Assembly (NCBI GenBank): GCA_963921195.1 | Contig: OY992536.1 | Span: 108,216,778 to 108,280,777 of the forward strand | DNA: 64,000 bases | Reading direction: 5' to 3' | Source: Pegoplata infirma | Lineage: Eukaryota > Arthropoda > Insecta > Diptera > Anthomyiidae | In this document: positions 23,001 through 32,157 of the stretch, piece by piece | Layout of the letters: each line of letters starts with the position of its first letter | How positions within the stretch are numbered: the stretch's first letter is position 1 | Notes under the pieces: generated by a model | What the model saw: the letters and a program-made list of their open reading frames with translations, nothing else | Databases searched by the model: none | Told to the model about the DNA's origin: nothing | Translations under genes and position numbers: made by a program

Positions 23001-26000
23001 GTTCTTGATGATCTCATAGTAAACAAATCTCCATGGCCGGATGAACTGCACTGAAGCAGGGTTCTTCGACAACCGCGAGTTTATTGGCTACATTTTTTAG
23101 CTTTTACTACCAAGTGAGAGTCTTCTACTCTTGCTGGAAGGCGGCCTATGTTCACCCCATCCCTTAAAATGGTGAGGATACTAGCACTGATAATTAACGT
23201 CCAATTGCAAATTGTTCTGCGCTCTCGAGGGTTATGGGGAGCATGGTTAATTTGCATCTTGTGAAATATCTGGAGTCGAATTCACTTTTTTTCAATTTAC
23301 AGTAAGGCTTAAGTAGAAGTCGTTTTACAAGACAACTTTTAGCGTTCCTTACGGAATATTGGAGTCGATCCATACACCAATTTGGTGAAAGTGGTGTCTC
23401 TGGATATTACCAAGGCATATGATCGTGGCAAGGAGCACTTGTATCAAAGCGTATTGCATTTGGTGTCGGTGAGGATTTCTCTCGATTTATATCGAGCTTT
23501 CTCGGGAACCGCACTATGCATGTTGTTATAAATGGAGTTTTATCCATAAATGGGTTTTCTCTTACCCTTTTCCTTATTTTTCTTAACGACCTTTTTAGTC
23601 AAACTTCCAATCCTATATACTGTTATGCAGATGACAGCAACATTTGTTATTCATTTTCCTTTGATCATAGGATAAGCCTTGTAGAGGTTCAGTCACTGAG
23701 ACAGAATATGAATGACACACTAAACAGTGACCTTTCTACAATTTTCGAGTGGTGTCTTACGAAGAAGATAATTTTAAAAGCCCGAAAGACCCAATACAGA
23801 CGATCTGTAGAATCAGCGTCATCTGTATCCATGGGCGGTATAACTTTTGCGGAATCAGACACTCTTGATGTTCTGGACATGAAAATACAATGTGATGTTT
23901 GCTGGAACGTGTTTTTCAAGTTTCGAAAAAAGCATTCAAGTGCCTCGGGTTTTTTAAACGGTACAAGAATTACTTCACTTCGTTCAATATCCTTACTATT
24001 TATGCATCCTATATTTGAAGTGCGTTGAAGTTTATCAATGACAGTATGGTATCTAACACTATTGATTTATTGGAGCATTGCCGGAACATGGCTTGTGCAT
24101 CATTATTTTATGCCTTTATGATACTTGCTTTTTTCAAGTTACTTGTTGCTGCATTTATTAGGGTTTTTCTAAGGGAATTTCGATAAATTCAAAATTTTTA
24201 GTTGAAGTTATCGAAATTTTTATAGAAAAACCCTAATAAATGCAGCAACAAGTAACTTGAAACAAGCAAGTATCATACGCACTTTACCGGTAATCGGGGT
24301 ATGATTGCAATACTCTCCAACCCAGTAGGTCACTTCCGTTTGATGTCGACAGTCCCATGAATCGCACAGCGCATTACAGAGAAAATTCGTTCCCCAGTCG
24401 CACTAGTCGTATGTGTAATCCACTCCCCGCTGAAGTCTTCCCAGTCATCTACGATCTAGAAAGGTTTAAACTTAATGTCCATAAACACTACTCCTGCTTT
24501 CCTCCTCCTCATAACCTATTTCACTAATACCAACACAATGCACTGCATTAGTAAGGGAATCCCCTGAGTGGATTAAAGTAAAAAAATGGATGTATCTAAA
24601 TTGAAATAAATTTATAAATTAAAAAGTAATATTATCTTCCGAATTAGATGGAATCACCCTGGAACTATCTAACGAGGCGAAATACCCGGGTGTGATCTTT
24701 GACTCAAAGCTGTCGTGAATAAGGAATTCAGAGAAAAGGATGAAAAAGTCGTTATGTACTTTTTACACCTTCAGAAGAACTTTCGGAAGAAGGTGGGGTC
24801 TTAAACCGTATATTATCCACTGGACGTATGGTGCAATAATTAGACCTTGTGTGGTGGACAGCAGTGGATAAGAAATCATATCTCTGCAATCTACAGAAGG
24901 TACAACAACTGGCGTGTATGGGTATCACTAGTGCTATTAGATCAGCACCCGAGTCCGGCATGGAAGTGATAAAAAAAAAACTAAACATGTTAATATAAGG
25001 AAAAGTTCACGGTCCTGAACTTAAACACAGGGCACTAAAAAATGTAGTCTTTTCGGTCCGCCTCCTTTCGTGGGCGTAGATATAAAAAACCTGGAAAACT
25101 TATTTTTCATTTTGCAGGATTCGACATGGTTTGCAGATTTCTCATCAAATTTTTCGAATGAAATATCTCACATTCATTTTAAAAGTCACGCACAAAATGA
25201 TCCAACCTCGCATAATGCAAATTCAGCAACAGATTTCGCATTTTCCTACTCCATAACTTGAAAACTTTTGAAAACCCAAAAAAACCTTCTTTTAATATTT
25301 TATAATTATAATTAATAAATTCATTTCTTTTCCTTTCCCATAGTGATGATCTCCAAGTCACTGGTAGTGACAATTGCACTTTTAGCAAGGAGGATAAAGC
25401 CAAAGGCCGAAATGATTTCTCTAAAATACCCAATGGCATTAATGGTGTCGAAGATCGTATGTCAGTGGTATGGGAAAAGGGTGTGCATGCTGGCCTCTTG
25501 GATCCCTGTCGCTTTGTAGCAGTCACCAGTACTAATGCTGCCAAAATCTTTAATCTTTATCCACAAAAAGGACGTATAGCTGTGGGTTCAGATGCCGATG
25601 TTGTTATCTGGAATCCAAATGCTACACGTACCATCTCCAAGGATACACATCATCATAAATGTGATTTTAATATTTTCGAGGGTATGACTTGTCATGGTGT
25701 TCCCGAAATGGTATTGGTACGTGGTCGTATATGTGTTGAAGATGGTCAAATGCGGGTAGCTGAAGGTTATGGTCGATTCTTAAATACACCCGTACGCTCA
25801 CCTTATGTCTATGATGTTTTGGAAGGTAAACAACCAATACGTGAAGAACGTAACGGAGAGGATCATGAAGAGCATATAAATGGTGGTATGAAACGTATGA
25901 ATATGGCAGCATTGGAAATTGAAATACCACATCAAGAAATTAATTTATCAGCTGGTGCAGCACAAACAGGACCAGGATCAGTGAGTAGTACACCATCGGG

Positions 26001-26207
26001 ACGTGGTCTTGTTACCGGATCACGTAATATGCAAGAATCAACATTTTCCATAAGTGGTGGGTATATTTAAATATTAATGTTTAAAGAGTTTTTTTAAATA
26101 TTTTGTTTATCTTTTGACATCTTGCAGAGGAAATGGATACGGTTGGTAATCGTTCTTGCATTAAAGTAAGAAATCCTCCTGGTGGCAAATCATCTGGTTT
26201 CTGGTAA
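13993..26207 (+). CDS. CRMP: Dihydropyrimidinase / CRMP gene (all coding exons)
   Basis: The DHP form would hydrolyse dihydropyrimidines in pyrimidine breakdown. The CRMP form is a related cytosolic protein linked to semaphorin and cytoskeletal signalling. Exons: 13993-14040, 14115-14209, 14281-14471, 14739-15013, 15083-15229, then 20044-20285 (6A) or 20502-20725 (6B), then 25344-26056 and 26128-26207. All junctions are GT-AG and in phase, giving 596 aa with 6A or 590 aa with 6B, the usual length. Metal-site motifs of the cyclic amidohydrolase fold are present: DPHTHFQ (exon 3), [10 protein letters not shown] with the lysine that is carboxylated in active enzymes (exon 4), HAENGD (exon 5), the exon 6 His, and GSDNC (exon 7). 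An AG acceptor at 13976-13977 precedes the ATG, so a 5' UTR exon lies upstream, outside or within the repeats. Confidence 0.96.
14115..14209 (+). CDS. CRMP: CRMP exon 2
   Basis: Starts after CTAAAG with [20 protein letters not shown] and ends in ATT-AA before GTAAGT (phase 2). It encodes the first strands of the small beta-sandwich domain typical of dihydropyrimidinases. The preceding intron is 74 nt. Confidence 0.94.
14281..14471 (+). CDS. CRMP: CRMP exon 3
   Basis: Encodes [19 protein letters not shown], then [11 protein letters not shown] with the HxH metal ligands, then [16 protein letters not shown]. It ends one base into a codon (donor GTAGGT). The preceding intron is 71 nt. Confidence 0.95.
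14495..14694. mobile_element. MITE in CRMP intron 3, TSD TTA
   Basis: The TIR is AGGGCTCGTTA, then G/C, then TCAACTGGTAA at both ends, flanked by TTA (14492-14494 and 14695-14697). It is 200 bp and non-coding. It accounts for most of the 267-nt intron 3; without it the intron would be about 64 nt, like the other constitutive introns. The three-base TWA duplication suggests PIF/Harbinger. Confidence 0.82.
14739..15013 (+). CDS. CRMP: CRMP exon 4
   Basis: Completes ...[14 protein letters not shown] and includes [20 protein letters not shown], then [11 protein letters not shown]. That segment carries the lysine carboxylated in active dihydropyrimidinases and the substrate-binding Tyr region. 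It ends phase 0 at GCTCAG before GTATTT. Confidence 0.95.
15083..15229 (+). CDS. CRMP: CRMP exon 5
   Basis: Forty-nine codons, from [12 protein letters not shown] to [10 protein letters not shown], phase 0 at both ends. HAENGD supplies a metal-binding His; [17 protein letters not shown] is the family signature region. The donor GTAATT leads into the long intron before the alternative exons. The preceding intron is 69 nt. Confidence 0.95.
15294..15555. mobile_element. Foldback MITE, copy 2 (intact)
   Basis: TACATATCGAGAGCGAATAT and its inverse close a 262-bp element in CRMP intron 5. ATTCAAAACTTGCTATCTGC and its inverse lie just inside the ends. It is the same family as 418-1202, in opposite orientation, and lacks the hAT MITE found there. 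It therefore shows the pre-insertion sequence. Confidence 0.8.
15653..17318. mobile_element. Foldback-type element with minisatellite arms
   Basis: The outer ends match as inverted copies: ACACC, then TTCTACAGATGT at the left; ACATCTGTAAATGGTGT at the right. GATCAATTGTAATTCG follows at the left and inverted at the right. Inside, arms of about 500 bp (15.7-16.26 kb and 16.40-16.87 kb) are inverted copies, followed by a tandem array that itself reverses orientation. Long inverted repeats built of short direct repeats recall Drosophila FB/Galileo foldback elements; that kinship is inference. No ORF. It lies in CRMP intron 5. Confidence 0.65.
16887..17310. repeat. Minisatellite TGTAATTCGAA, orientation flips
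   Basis: About 13 units of roughly 20 bp (GATCAATTGTAATTCGTAAA type) run forward to about 17170. After a small hairpin (AAATATCAACGGAAATTCAG and onward) about six units run in reverse (TTCGAATTACAA) to 17310. The array is therefore head-to-head and could fold back on itself. Confidence 0.85.
17335..17695 (-). repeat. TATACCCTACACCAC dispersed repeat, copy 1
   Basis: Read on the - strand it starts TATACCCTACACCAC and contains GTTTGTAAC, ATTGGTCC and GTCCGTCCGTCCGTCTGTCC. The same order is seen at 48265-49085, 61125-61640 (partial) and 62455-62560 (partial). Such sequences are abundant in fly genomes. It is non-coding. Confidence 0.7.
17779..18331. mobile_element. PIF/Harbinger-like MITE, TSD TTA
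   Basis: The ends are CAAGGAAGG, then TTTCACAGGGCACCCACC (one short difference between arms). TTA flanks it at 17776-17778 and 18332-18334. It is 553 bp. Inner sequences (AGCTGCCCAATCTCA and its inverse; GGGGGGGAAAAA) show it belongs with the element at 9296-9883. Within CRMP intron 5. Confidence 0.8.
18567..18640 (-). other. tRNA-like module in E2
   Basis: On the - strand, TAGCGTAGTGGTTA (18618-18631) fits an RNA polymerase III A box. GAGTTCGATGC (18578-18588) fits a B box, with 43 bp between their starts as in real tRNAs. The 5' and 3' ends do not pair as an acceptor stem, so it is a tRNA-derived promoter-like sequence and not a functional tRNA. Confidence 0.55.
18690..18860. repeat. 22-bp hairpin minisatellite in E2
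   Basis: About seven units of AATCTGCTGATTTCAGCAGA plus AC-type linkers. Each unit is an 8-bp dyad (TCTGCTGA / TCAGCAGA) with a 2-nt spacer. The sister element at 50.15-50.74 kb has fewer units. Confidence 0.85.
19065..20043. other. Remainder of CRMP intron 5
   Basis: No gene is supported. 19090-19500 has patches of higher GC that might be a decayed retrotransposon 3' part, but no motif is secure. A single GAGACATTTTTTTC / AAGTCTCAC pair at 19650-19675 resembles the hairpin minisatellite unit. The acceptor for exon 6A (TTCGAAAAG) has a weak pyrimidine tract. Confidence 0.4.
20044..20285 (+). CDS. CRMP: CRMP exon 6A, dihydropyrimidinase form
   Basis: 242 nt, phase 0 in and phase 2 out (GCA-AA before GTAAGT). 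It encodes [20 protein letters not shown], then [14 protein letters not shown] and [18 protein letters not shown]. The H of VVHVMSKSA is a metal ligand in dihydropyrimidinases, and the GTDGT / [10 protein letters not shown] block is typical of the enzyme. It is an alternative to 6B, 216 nt downstream. Joining 6A to 6B would shift the frame. Assignment as the enzymatic form follows the known Drosophila CRMP/DHP arrangement. Confidence 0.93.
20502..20725 (+). CDS. CRMP: CRMP exon 6B, CRMP form
   Basis: 224 nt, acceptor TCGCTTTAG, phase 0 in and phase 2 out (GCG-TA before GTAAGT). It encodes [20 protein letters not shown], then [13 protein letters not shown] and [18 protein letters not shown]. 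It aligns with exon 6A at PLYV.H...KS, GETLA and PP.R..P.TP, so the two arose by exon duplication. The GTDGT motif is missing and the loop after GETLA is different, as expected for the non-catalytic isoform described in Drosophila. Confidence 0.93.
20727..22640. repeat. CRMP intron 6, tandem-duplicated repeat block
   Basis: A segment of about 180 bp at 21337-21520 (AAATATCTTAAAA to TTCTCGACCTTTG) recurs at 22462-22645, and the 0.95 kb between holds further duplicates. GTATCCCAGCCAGCGCCGA at 22070 repeats the 21612 area. GAAGCGCTTCGCCAGGAG occurs at about 21892 and 22240. Just before the second long copy stands a (CCTAA)4 run at 22443-22462. No coding frame is secure; it may be LINE 3' sequence. 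Confidence 0.6.
22640..24540 (+). pseudogene. LINE reverse transcriptase remnant
   Basis: Degenerate RT motifs read in order: [13 protein letters not shown] at about 23420, [17 protein letters not shown] then [12 protein letters not shown] near 23570-23650, IFEWCLTKK and SVSMGGITF to 23870. After a 160-bp palindromic insertion at 24118-24276 the C-terminal region follows: [11 protein letters not shown], then [20 protein letters not shown], to about 24520. Many frame changes. It lies in CRMP intron 6, same strand as the gene. It lacks an obvious RNase H, and the clade is not certain. Confidence 0.7.
24118..24276. mobile_element. Palindromic MITE inside LINE remnant
   Basis: TGATACTTGC, then CAAGTTACTTGTTGCTGCAT and TTATTAGGGTTTTTCTA, form a nearly perfect 70-bp stem with their inverse ending GCAAGTATCA. 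The loop is a short AT-rich stretch. It splits the reading of the LINE C-terminus. Confidence 0.75.
24640..25010 (+). pseudogene. Second LINE fragment (RT C-terminal region)
   Basis: Conceptual reading gives [17 protein letters not shown], then [38 protein letters not shown] and [16 protein letters not shown]. These are typical of the RT thumb/connection of R1- or I-like LINEs. Frame changes and stops are present. It is unrelated to the fragment at 22.6-24.5 kb. Confidence 0.65.
25344..26056 (+). CDS. CRMP: CRMP exon 7 (common)
   Basis: 713 nt. The phase-2 entry completes Asn after 6A or Tyr after 6B, then [13 protein letters not shown]. The Asp of GSDNC is the last metal ligand in dihydropyrimidinases. 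[32 protein letters not shown] and [12 protein letters not shown] are strong family blocks. The C-terminal part (VRSPYVYDV, then the Ser/Gly-rich [18 protein letters not shown]) is the variable tail. The donor is GTGGGT after AGT-G. Confidence 0.96.
26128..26207 (+). CDS. CRMP: CRMP exon 8 with stop
   Basis: After CTTGCAG, it encodes [18 protein letters not shown] then GGKSSGFW and TAA at 26205-26207. The Gly-Gly-Lys-Ser-Ser-Gly-Phe-Trp end is characteristic of insect CRMP/DHP. The preceding intron is 71 nt. Confidence 0.94.
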
Positions 26208-26277
26208 ATGTTTTTACAACAGCAAAAGGGCTTAAAGAGAAACGCAAAAAGGCTTAAAGAGAACAAAGTAGAAGAAT

Positions 26278-26509
26278 AATAAAAATGACGCTTTTCGCAC
26301 AATACATCATAGAAAGAAATTTTTTCTAAACGGAGTTTATCATAGACATACAAAAAAAAAATACTTAATTCAAAAATCAAACAATAGTACACATTTAATT
26401 TACATATATATAATTTATAAACTAAAGAAAAAGCAACAACTAAAAATATTTATAAATATCAAAGCTGTATTATTGAATACTTTTATTTGAATTTTTTGGA
26501 AAAAATAAA
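26278..26509 (+). terminator. CRMP polyadenylation signals
   Basis: AATAAA hexamers stand at 26278-26283 and 26504-26509. The first is 71 nt after the stop. The second is close to the left edge of an inverted-repeat element, so the longer 3' UTR may end in transposon-derived sequence (inference). Confidence 0.55.
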
Positions 26510-27253
26510 ATACTTTATTATTTTAGTTGGTTATCAAAAAATAAAATGATCTGTTATTTTATTTATTTTGATTTGAATAAAATAAAATTTTATTTTATTC
26601 AATTTCATACAAATAAAATAATATTTGTTTCCAAAAAATTTAAATAATTTTTTCTGATTGATTATTCAAACAGGAAAAAAAGAAATTTTCTTATTATTTA
26701 ACAAAAATTTTTGAATAATTTTGGTTATTCACAAAAAATTGAATAAATAACGTATTATTCAAACAAAAAAATACAAATATTTTTGAAAATTTTGTGTTTG
26801 AAAAAGAAATGTATTTTATTTATTTTGTCATTTATTATACAGTGAAACATAAAATTATTTTTACAAACTAATATTGTTTGATAGCAAACTTCTTAACAAA
26901 GCGTTTTTTTACTAAAACATTAATTAGAATATTCTTTGTAAATTTTCCCGAACTGAAATCTTTAGATTTTTACTATTTTAAAATGCTATTTTGAACATTT
27001 TCCTATGGAAAATACTGAAGTTTTTAAAATACTTTCAGATATTTTTCAAATACAACAAAAAGTCCTGCGAGGATGTATATTTACTCAGATTTTCAAGGTT
27101 TTTGGCTTTGGTGACATTTTTAAGAAAATGTTCTTTAATATTAACTCTAAAATCAAAATTTATTTAAATAAAAAAAATGCATATGTACACAATTAAAAAT
27201 TTTTCCTACAAAAAAAAATATATTTTTGAATGTGTTATTCTATTTTTAAATGC

Positions 27254-27396
27254 ACCCGCAACCGTACCCTAACGTAGCGTAGAGAGGTTTTTGTTAGATG
27301 GGAACAAGTGAGAGCAATTATTCTTCTTTGCAGAAGGTTACGGGATTTTGTATATGATTTTGACCGCTACGCTACGTTAGGTGACGGTAACGGGTA
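27254..27396. mobile_element. Short MITE, TAACGTAGCGTAG arms
   Basis: ACCCGCAACCGTACCCTAAC, then GTAGCGTAG, is mirrored at the right (TACCCGTTACCGTCACCTAA after reverse complement). About 143 bp, non-coding, with no clear target duplication. Confidence 0.7.
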
Positions 27397-27599
27397 GCTA
27401 ACCTTGTCTTTATTATTTTTCTTACTTCTATGTCAAGTAAAAACGTAAAGAAGTTTTGTTGGGAATAAAATTTCTCTAACTATACAAAAAAAAACAAAAC
27501 ATAAATAAGAATGTTCTGTACTATTTTGGTTAATGAACATTGCATAGAGTTAACGTTAAGCTTACGTTTTTAGGCTAACTAAACCTTAATGGTCAAAAT

Positions 27600-27730
27600 G
27601 TACGCTGAATATTTTAAATACTTTTAGGCATTTCTTATGAAAATGAAGTGTTGATTTCTTCAAAGAATCCTAATACCTGAAATGGGGAATGAAGTGTTGA
27701 TTTCTTGTTCGAATCCTAACACCAATTGCT
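27600..27730. repeat. Short tandem duplication
   Basis: AAGTGTTGATTTCTT, then GAATCCTAA, occurs twice about 48 bp apart (near 27645 and 27690). No coding role is visible. Confidence 0.5.
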
Positions 27731-27871
27731 TACACGTTTAAGCTCTTAATTTTCTTTAGTTTTTCTCTTTCGTACTTTCTAGGGTCAGACAGACGGAGAT
27801 ACAGGCGGACATCACTAGGAATCTTTAAATCGATCAAGGATAAAAACAAAAACATATCGTTTACAGTAGAG

Positions 27872-28160
27872 ATGGGCGCGTGAGTGAATTTTGACTCACA
27901 CTCACTCACGCTCACGCAAAAAAAAAATAATCACTCACTAATTACTTTCAATCACGTGATTGAAATTAAAATTTCTCACGCTCATGCGTAACTCACGCCA
28001 GATTCAAACACGCTCACGCATGAGTCACGCAAGCTCCACTCACGCAAACAAATTTTCTTACAAAAAAAAAAACAGCTAAAAAAAATTTTTTTGCAAGAAA
28101 TGAAAAAATTATAATTAAATAAGTAAAATCAAAAATTAAATCACGCAAACTCACGCCCAA
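27872..28160. repeat. CTCACGCTCACGC block
   Basis: Dense GTGAGTGA / CTCACTCACGCTCACGC words with TCACGCAAA spacers. The same motif family is near 336-395, 63330-63420 and 63540-63960. It is low-complexity and likely transposon-derived. Confidence 0.65.
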
Positions 28161-28169
28161 ATAAAGGTA

Positions 28170-28655
28170 TTAGTTTTTCTTCGGTATTGGTTTTCAATTA
28201 AAATTGTTATTAAAGGGTATCGGTATTGAAAAGGTATTGGTATCCATCCTTGCTTTATTGCAAAAATCATAACAAATGAATTTGCTAAAATTTATCACGA
28301 GTGGGAAGGTGTCCCTCAATGTCCCCCGGCTCCCTCCCCTGGTGCTCCATCACAGACTTGGCGAAGGAGTATTAATAATGAATTGGGGGCCTCAAATTAA
28401 AGCTACAATAAAATCACCAGTGAAGCTTAAAATAGAGTGGGAGAGAAGGATGACAGAAAAATGGGATTTCAATTGGAATTTCCTGAATTACAACATAACT
28501 TTTTTGTATTTCAATTGACTTTTTATAAATTACAACTTAGCTTTTCTGAAATTCAATTGGGCTTTTTATAGTTTTATAGCATTCTCTATACAACAATTCT
28601 CCTAAAAATTCAAAAATAAAACTTTTTAAAAGAAGCTAATTTTAAACAAAACTGT
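28170..28655. other. No gene; AT-rich and CAATT-rich stretch
   Basis: 28440-28560 repeats TTTCAATTGGAATTTCCTGA-type words (TTTCAATTG, then ACTTTTTATAAATTACAA) at about 40-bp spacing, four times. No convincing ORF. Confidence 0.45.
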
Positions 28656-29079
28656 TTTGTATGAATAATTTTATGTTTCACTGTATAACAAATGACAAAA
28701 TAAATAAAATACATTTCTTTTTCAAACACAAAATTTTCAAAAATATTTATTTTTTTTTGTTTGAATAATACGTTATTTATTTGATATTTTTGTGAATAAC
28801 CAAAATTATTCAGAAATTTTTGTTGAATAATAAGAAAAATTTATTTTTTTTTGTTTGAATAATCAATCAGAAAAAATTATTTAAATTTTTCGTTATTTAA
28901 ATAATAGCAAATAAATATTATTCATTTTCAAAATATTTAAATAATCGCTTATTTGAATATTTTTTTAAAAATATTGTTATTTATTTGTTTCGTTATTTCA
29001 ATCATAGCATACAGCACTGATAAATATACACATATATATTTATGCTATTATACCAAAATAATTTATTTTAATACATTAA

Positions 29080-29267
29080 TGCCCAGTTTCCGTAAGACGA
29101 ATGTCATACGTCTGCGAGAATATATTTGGTTTTAATGTGGTTTCGCTATGGACGGTCTATGTAAGGAGTCTTTGACTGCGCCAGCTCTAACCTAACATTA
29201 CAATATAACACCAATTACATTTAAATTCGTTGCAGACGTTTGACGTTCGTCATTTAGAAACTGGTCA
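29080..29267. mobile_element. PIF/Harbinger-like MITE, TSD TAA
   Basis: TGCCCAGTTTC with GACGAATGTCATACGTCTGC is mirrored by TGACCAGTTTC with GACGAACGTCAAACGTCTGC (reverse complement). TAA stands at 29077-29079 and 29268-29270. It is 188 bp, and similar in design to the 129-bp elements at 51892 and 56610, which also have CCAGTTT near the end. Confidence 0.8.
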
Positions 29268-29270
29268 TAA

Positions 29271-29902
29271 ATCTATGTATTTATGTATAATTTTGTTAGC
29301 ATTTCTTTCTATTTAATACATAGAATTATTTATTTATTTACAAAACATATAAAGCAAATATATTTAGCTTAAATTTATGTTAAAAATGCTTAAAGAACTA
29401 TATTTATGTTTTTTTCTTATTTCCCTCTAATTTTTTTTATATTAAAAATATAATGTTATATTTTTTCAAAGTGCATTAAAAAACAAAGACATTCTTCAGA
29501 ATTGATTTCTATTTGAAATTCAATGTTATGTTTCCATTCCAGCAATTTATTTCAAAAATTGAACTCTGGTATATTTGAATTTTAAAATCGCTTTTGTTGC
29601 ATTAATGAAATTATTAATTTTTTACTTTAAATATTTAACAAACAAAAATTTATTTATATTTAATGCTAATTCTATTAAAATTTTTACATTCATACTCGTA
29701 CATATTATTCATTAAAAATATGTATTGAAATTATAATAAATATAAATAAAAACGACGATTGAGAAAATATCGTAATAAATGTATTTTTTAATGTGTCTTC
29801 ATGCGAGGGTTTTTAAGTATGTACCAGAAATTGACTAGCAGTGTGTCTCCAACTGTCATATCCATTTTAAAGGATATTACAAGCAAGACCAAGTACGCTC
29901 CA
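29271..29902. other. AT-rich DNA, nothing recognised
   Basis: Over 75% A+T by eye, with many TTTATTTAAA words. No ORF, no inverted repeat of note, no splice-like structure. Confidence 0.6.
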
Positions 29903-30980
29903 TATGAGGCATTCCACACCAAATGTCCAGCGAAAAAAACACGTGTACCATAAACTTCTGCATAGGTTGTATGGATAACCCTATATGGAACTTAGAAAAT
30001 TGCGTTTTTGGTTTTTAAATTTTTCAAAAACTGGGCTTAGGAGGCGTGGTCAAATATTGGAAAAATTGTCAAATTTGTGGCGAGTTGCCTTGATTAAATA
30101 TTTATCACATAAAAACGGAATGCACCACAATCTCAAAAATTTACATTCTTATATAGTTTTGTATGGGCTATCGATTAAAATTTTTTTTTTTTTTGAAAAT
30201 TTTCAGAACCCGTTCTGAAATTTTCCATTTTTTAAAAATGTCAATTTATTAAAAAACATGTCACTTTTTTTTTTCTTTTTTAATTTTTTTTTAAAAGTTT
30301 ACATGTTTGTCCATCCACACAAAAAAATTCAGAAACACGTTCTTCGAGAAAATCCTATTTGAACTTTAAATTTCTCAACAATTTTGTAATTTGCTTGTAT
30401 TTTCTTGATTTAACGTTGCGAATGAGTAATATTTATGCAATTGATATTACTCATTCGCAACGTTAAATCAAGAAAATACAAGCAAATTACAAAATTGTTA
30501 TGAAATTTAAAGTTCAAATGCGATTTTCTCGAAAAAAAACGAAGAACGTGCTTCTGAATTTTTTTGTGTGGATGGACAAACATCTAAACTTTAAAAAAAA
30601 AATTTAAAAAAGAAAAAAAAGTGGCATGTTTTTTAATAAATTGACATTTTTAAAAAATGGAAAATTTCAGAGCGGGTTCTGAAAATTTTGCAAAAAAAAA
30701 TTTTAATCGATAGCCCATACAAAACTATATAAGATTGTAAATGTTTGAGATTGTGGTGCATTCCGTTTTAATGTGATAAATGTTTAATCAAGGCAACTCG
30801 CCACAAATTTAACCATTTTTCCAATATTGGACCACGCCTTCTGAGCCCAGTTTTTGAAAATTAGAAAAACCAAAAACGCAATTTTCTAACTTCCATATAG
30901 GGCTATCCAAACAACCTATTCAGAAATTTTCGGGACACATGTTTTTCTGTAGCGGGACATTTGGTGTGGAATGCCTCATA
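29903..30980. mobile_element. 1,078-bp near-perfect palindrome (foldback element)
   Basis: TATGAGGCATTCCACACC, then AAATGTCC, at the left equals the inverse of the right end. The arms of about 520 bp stay matched throughout. Examples: AGAAAATTGCGTTTTTGG and its inverse; ATAGCCCATACAAAAC and its inverse. The centre is TTAACGTTGCGAATGAGTAA, a 13-nt loop, and the inverse. TA may be the target duplication. No ORF. Confidence 0.85.
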
Positions 30981-30984
30981 TATA

Positions 30985-31046
30985 GAATGATTAAAAACAC
31001 GAAGTCGGGACATGAAATTATTACGCTGCAAAAAAAAAATAAATTA
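30985..31046. repeat. ACGCTGCA repeat around a MITE
   Basis: TTACGCTGCAAAAAAAAA before and several TTATGCTGCATTTTTT copies after the MITE at 31047-31469 suggest that it landed in a short tandem repeat. Confidence 0.5.
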
Positions 31047-31469
31047 GAGCCGAGTCACAATTGGCACCACATTCGGTAACCACAAAATGTTTTCATACAT
31101 TTTGTATGAAAAGCAAAAAATCGCTTTGTGGTCGACCACACTGCCGCCAGAATAGATTCTATTCTATTTTTGTAGTGCTCTCTCACCACCCTCTCATTTT
31201 TCTCAAATTTGTATCAAGTAGCGTTGCCATATGTTCAACAAAATATGCTAATTTTCCAATTGGAGTTAATATATTGTGTATGTGTTGCACACAAGAAACA
31301 TTGCATACCTGCTTTTAAGGATAACAAAAGAAAAAAAAAATAGATGTGTGACTGATATGAGTGTCGTTTTCTTTAGAAAATTTGTCCGGTCGTCTGTCGC
31401 TTAATTTTAATGTGTCGCTCTCTTTTTCGCAATGGTTCGTCGTCGGTGGTGCCAATTGTGACTGGGCTC
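31047..31469. mobile_element. MITE with GTCACAATTGGCACCAC ends, TSD TTA
   Basis: The 24-bp TIRs GAGCC, G/C, then AGTCACAATTGGCACCAC are flanked by TTA at 31044-31046 and 31470-31472. It is 423 bp. An 85-codon open frame inside has no known motif and is not called. PIF/Harbinger-like by duplication length. Confidence 0.82.
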
Positions 31470-32157
31470 TTATGCTGCATTTTTTGGATTACGCTGCATT
31501 TTTAAATTCACAATTATGCTGCATTTTTTAAAATTTACTACTACTACAAAAAGTTTAATAGATGAAATTTTTTAAAAATTTCCAAAAAATAGGAAAAATT
31601 AAAGAATTTTGGAAAAAAAATTTTCCTAAAAACAACACACAAACAAAATGGTGACAAAATCGTCTTTAGGTTGTGTTAAAATGGTGACAAAATCGGCTAA
31701 TGGCATTTCACTCTTCTTTATTTTGAACTTTAAAAATCATTAACACGAATATCATAGCTGATCCTTTTTTCGAGTTAAAGCTAAATAATTACACTGTTCG
31801 ACACCAAAAACCTTACATTAAATATCTTACTGCTTCTTATAGATTTTGCTCTCCTGAATCCAATTCTGCCATCCAATTTTTTCTAGCACGTACCGTTTTT
31901 GAGATATTCGCTGTTAAGAAGCAAAAAAATAATAATTTCGCACTTATGGTGGTCCACTGTTAGAGATTCTTCCAAAAATAGGACATGATTTCATATAAAA
32001 TGGGCCTCCTGGTTCCTAAACTGGAATCCAAATTTGTCTACCATGTTCCGTTTTCGAGATATTTGCGTTTGAAAATTTTGCCACGCGAATATCTCGAAAA
32101 CGGAACATGCTAAAGGAATTTCGATTGCAGTTTTAGAATCATGAGGTCCACTTTATA

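Larger units (their letters stand above)
26540..29018. mobile_element. Inverted-repeat pair around 1.8 kb
   Basis: The arm at about 26540-26865 (CTGATTGATTATTCAAAC, AATAACGTATTATTCAAAC, ending CAGTGAAACATAAAATTATT) is inverted at about 28660-29018. Both outer edges have GCTGTAT, then ATTGAA. The enclosed 1.8 kb holds a small MITE (27254-27396), a CTCACGC block and no gene. It may be one large hAT-like element or two copies in opposite orientation. Confidence 0.55.
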
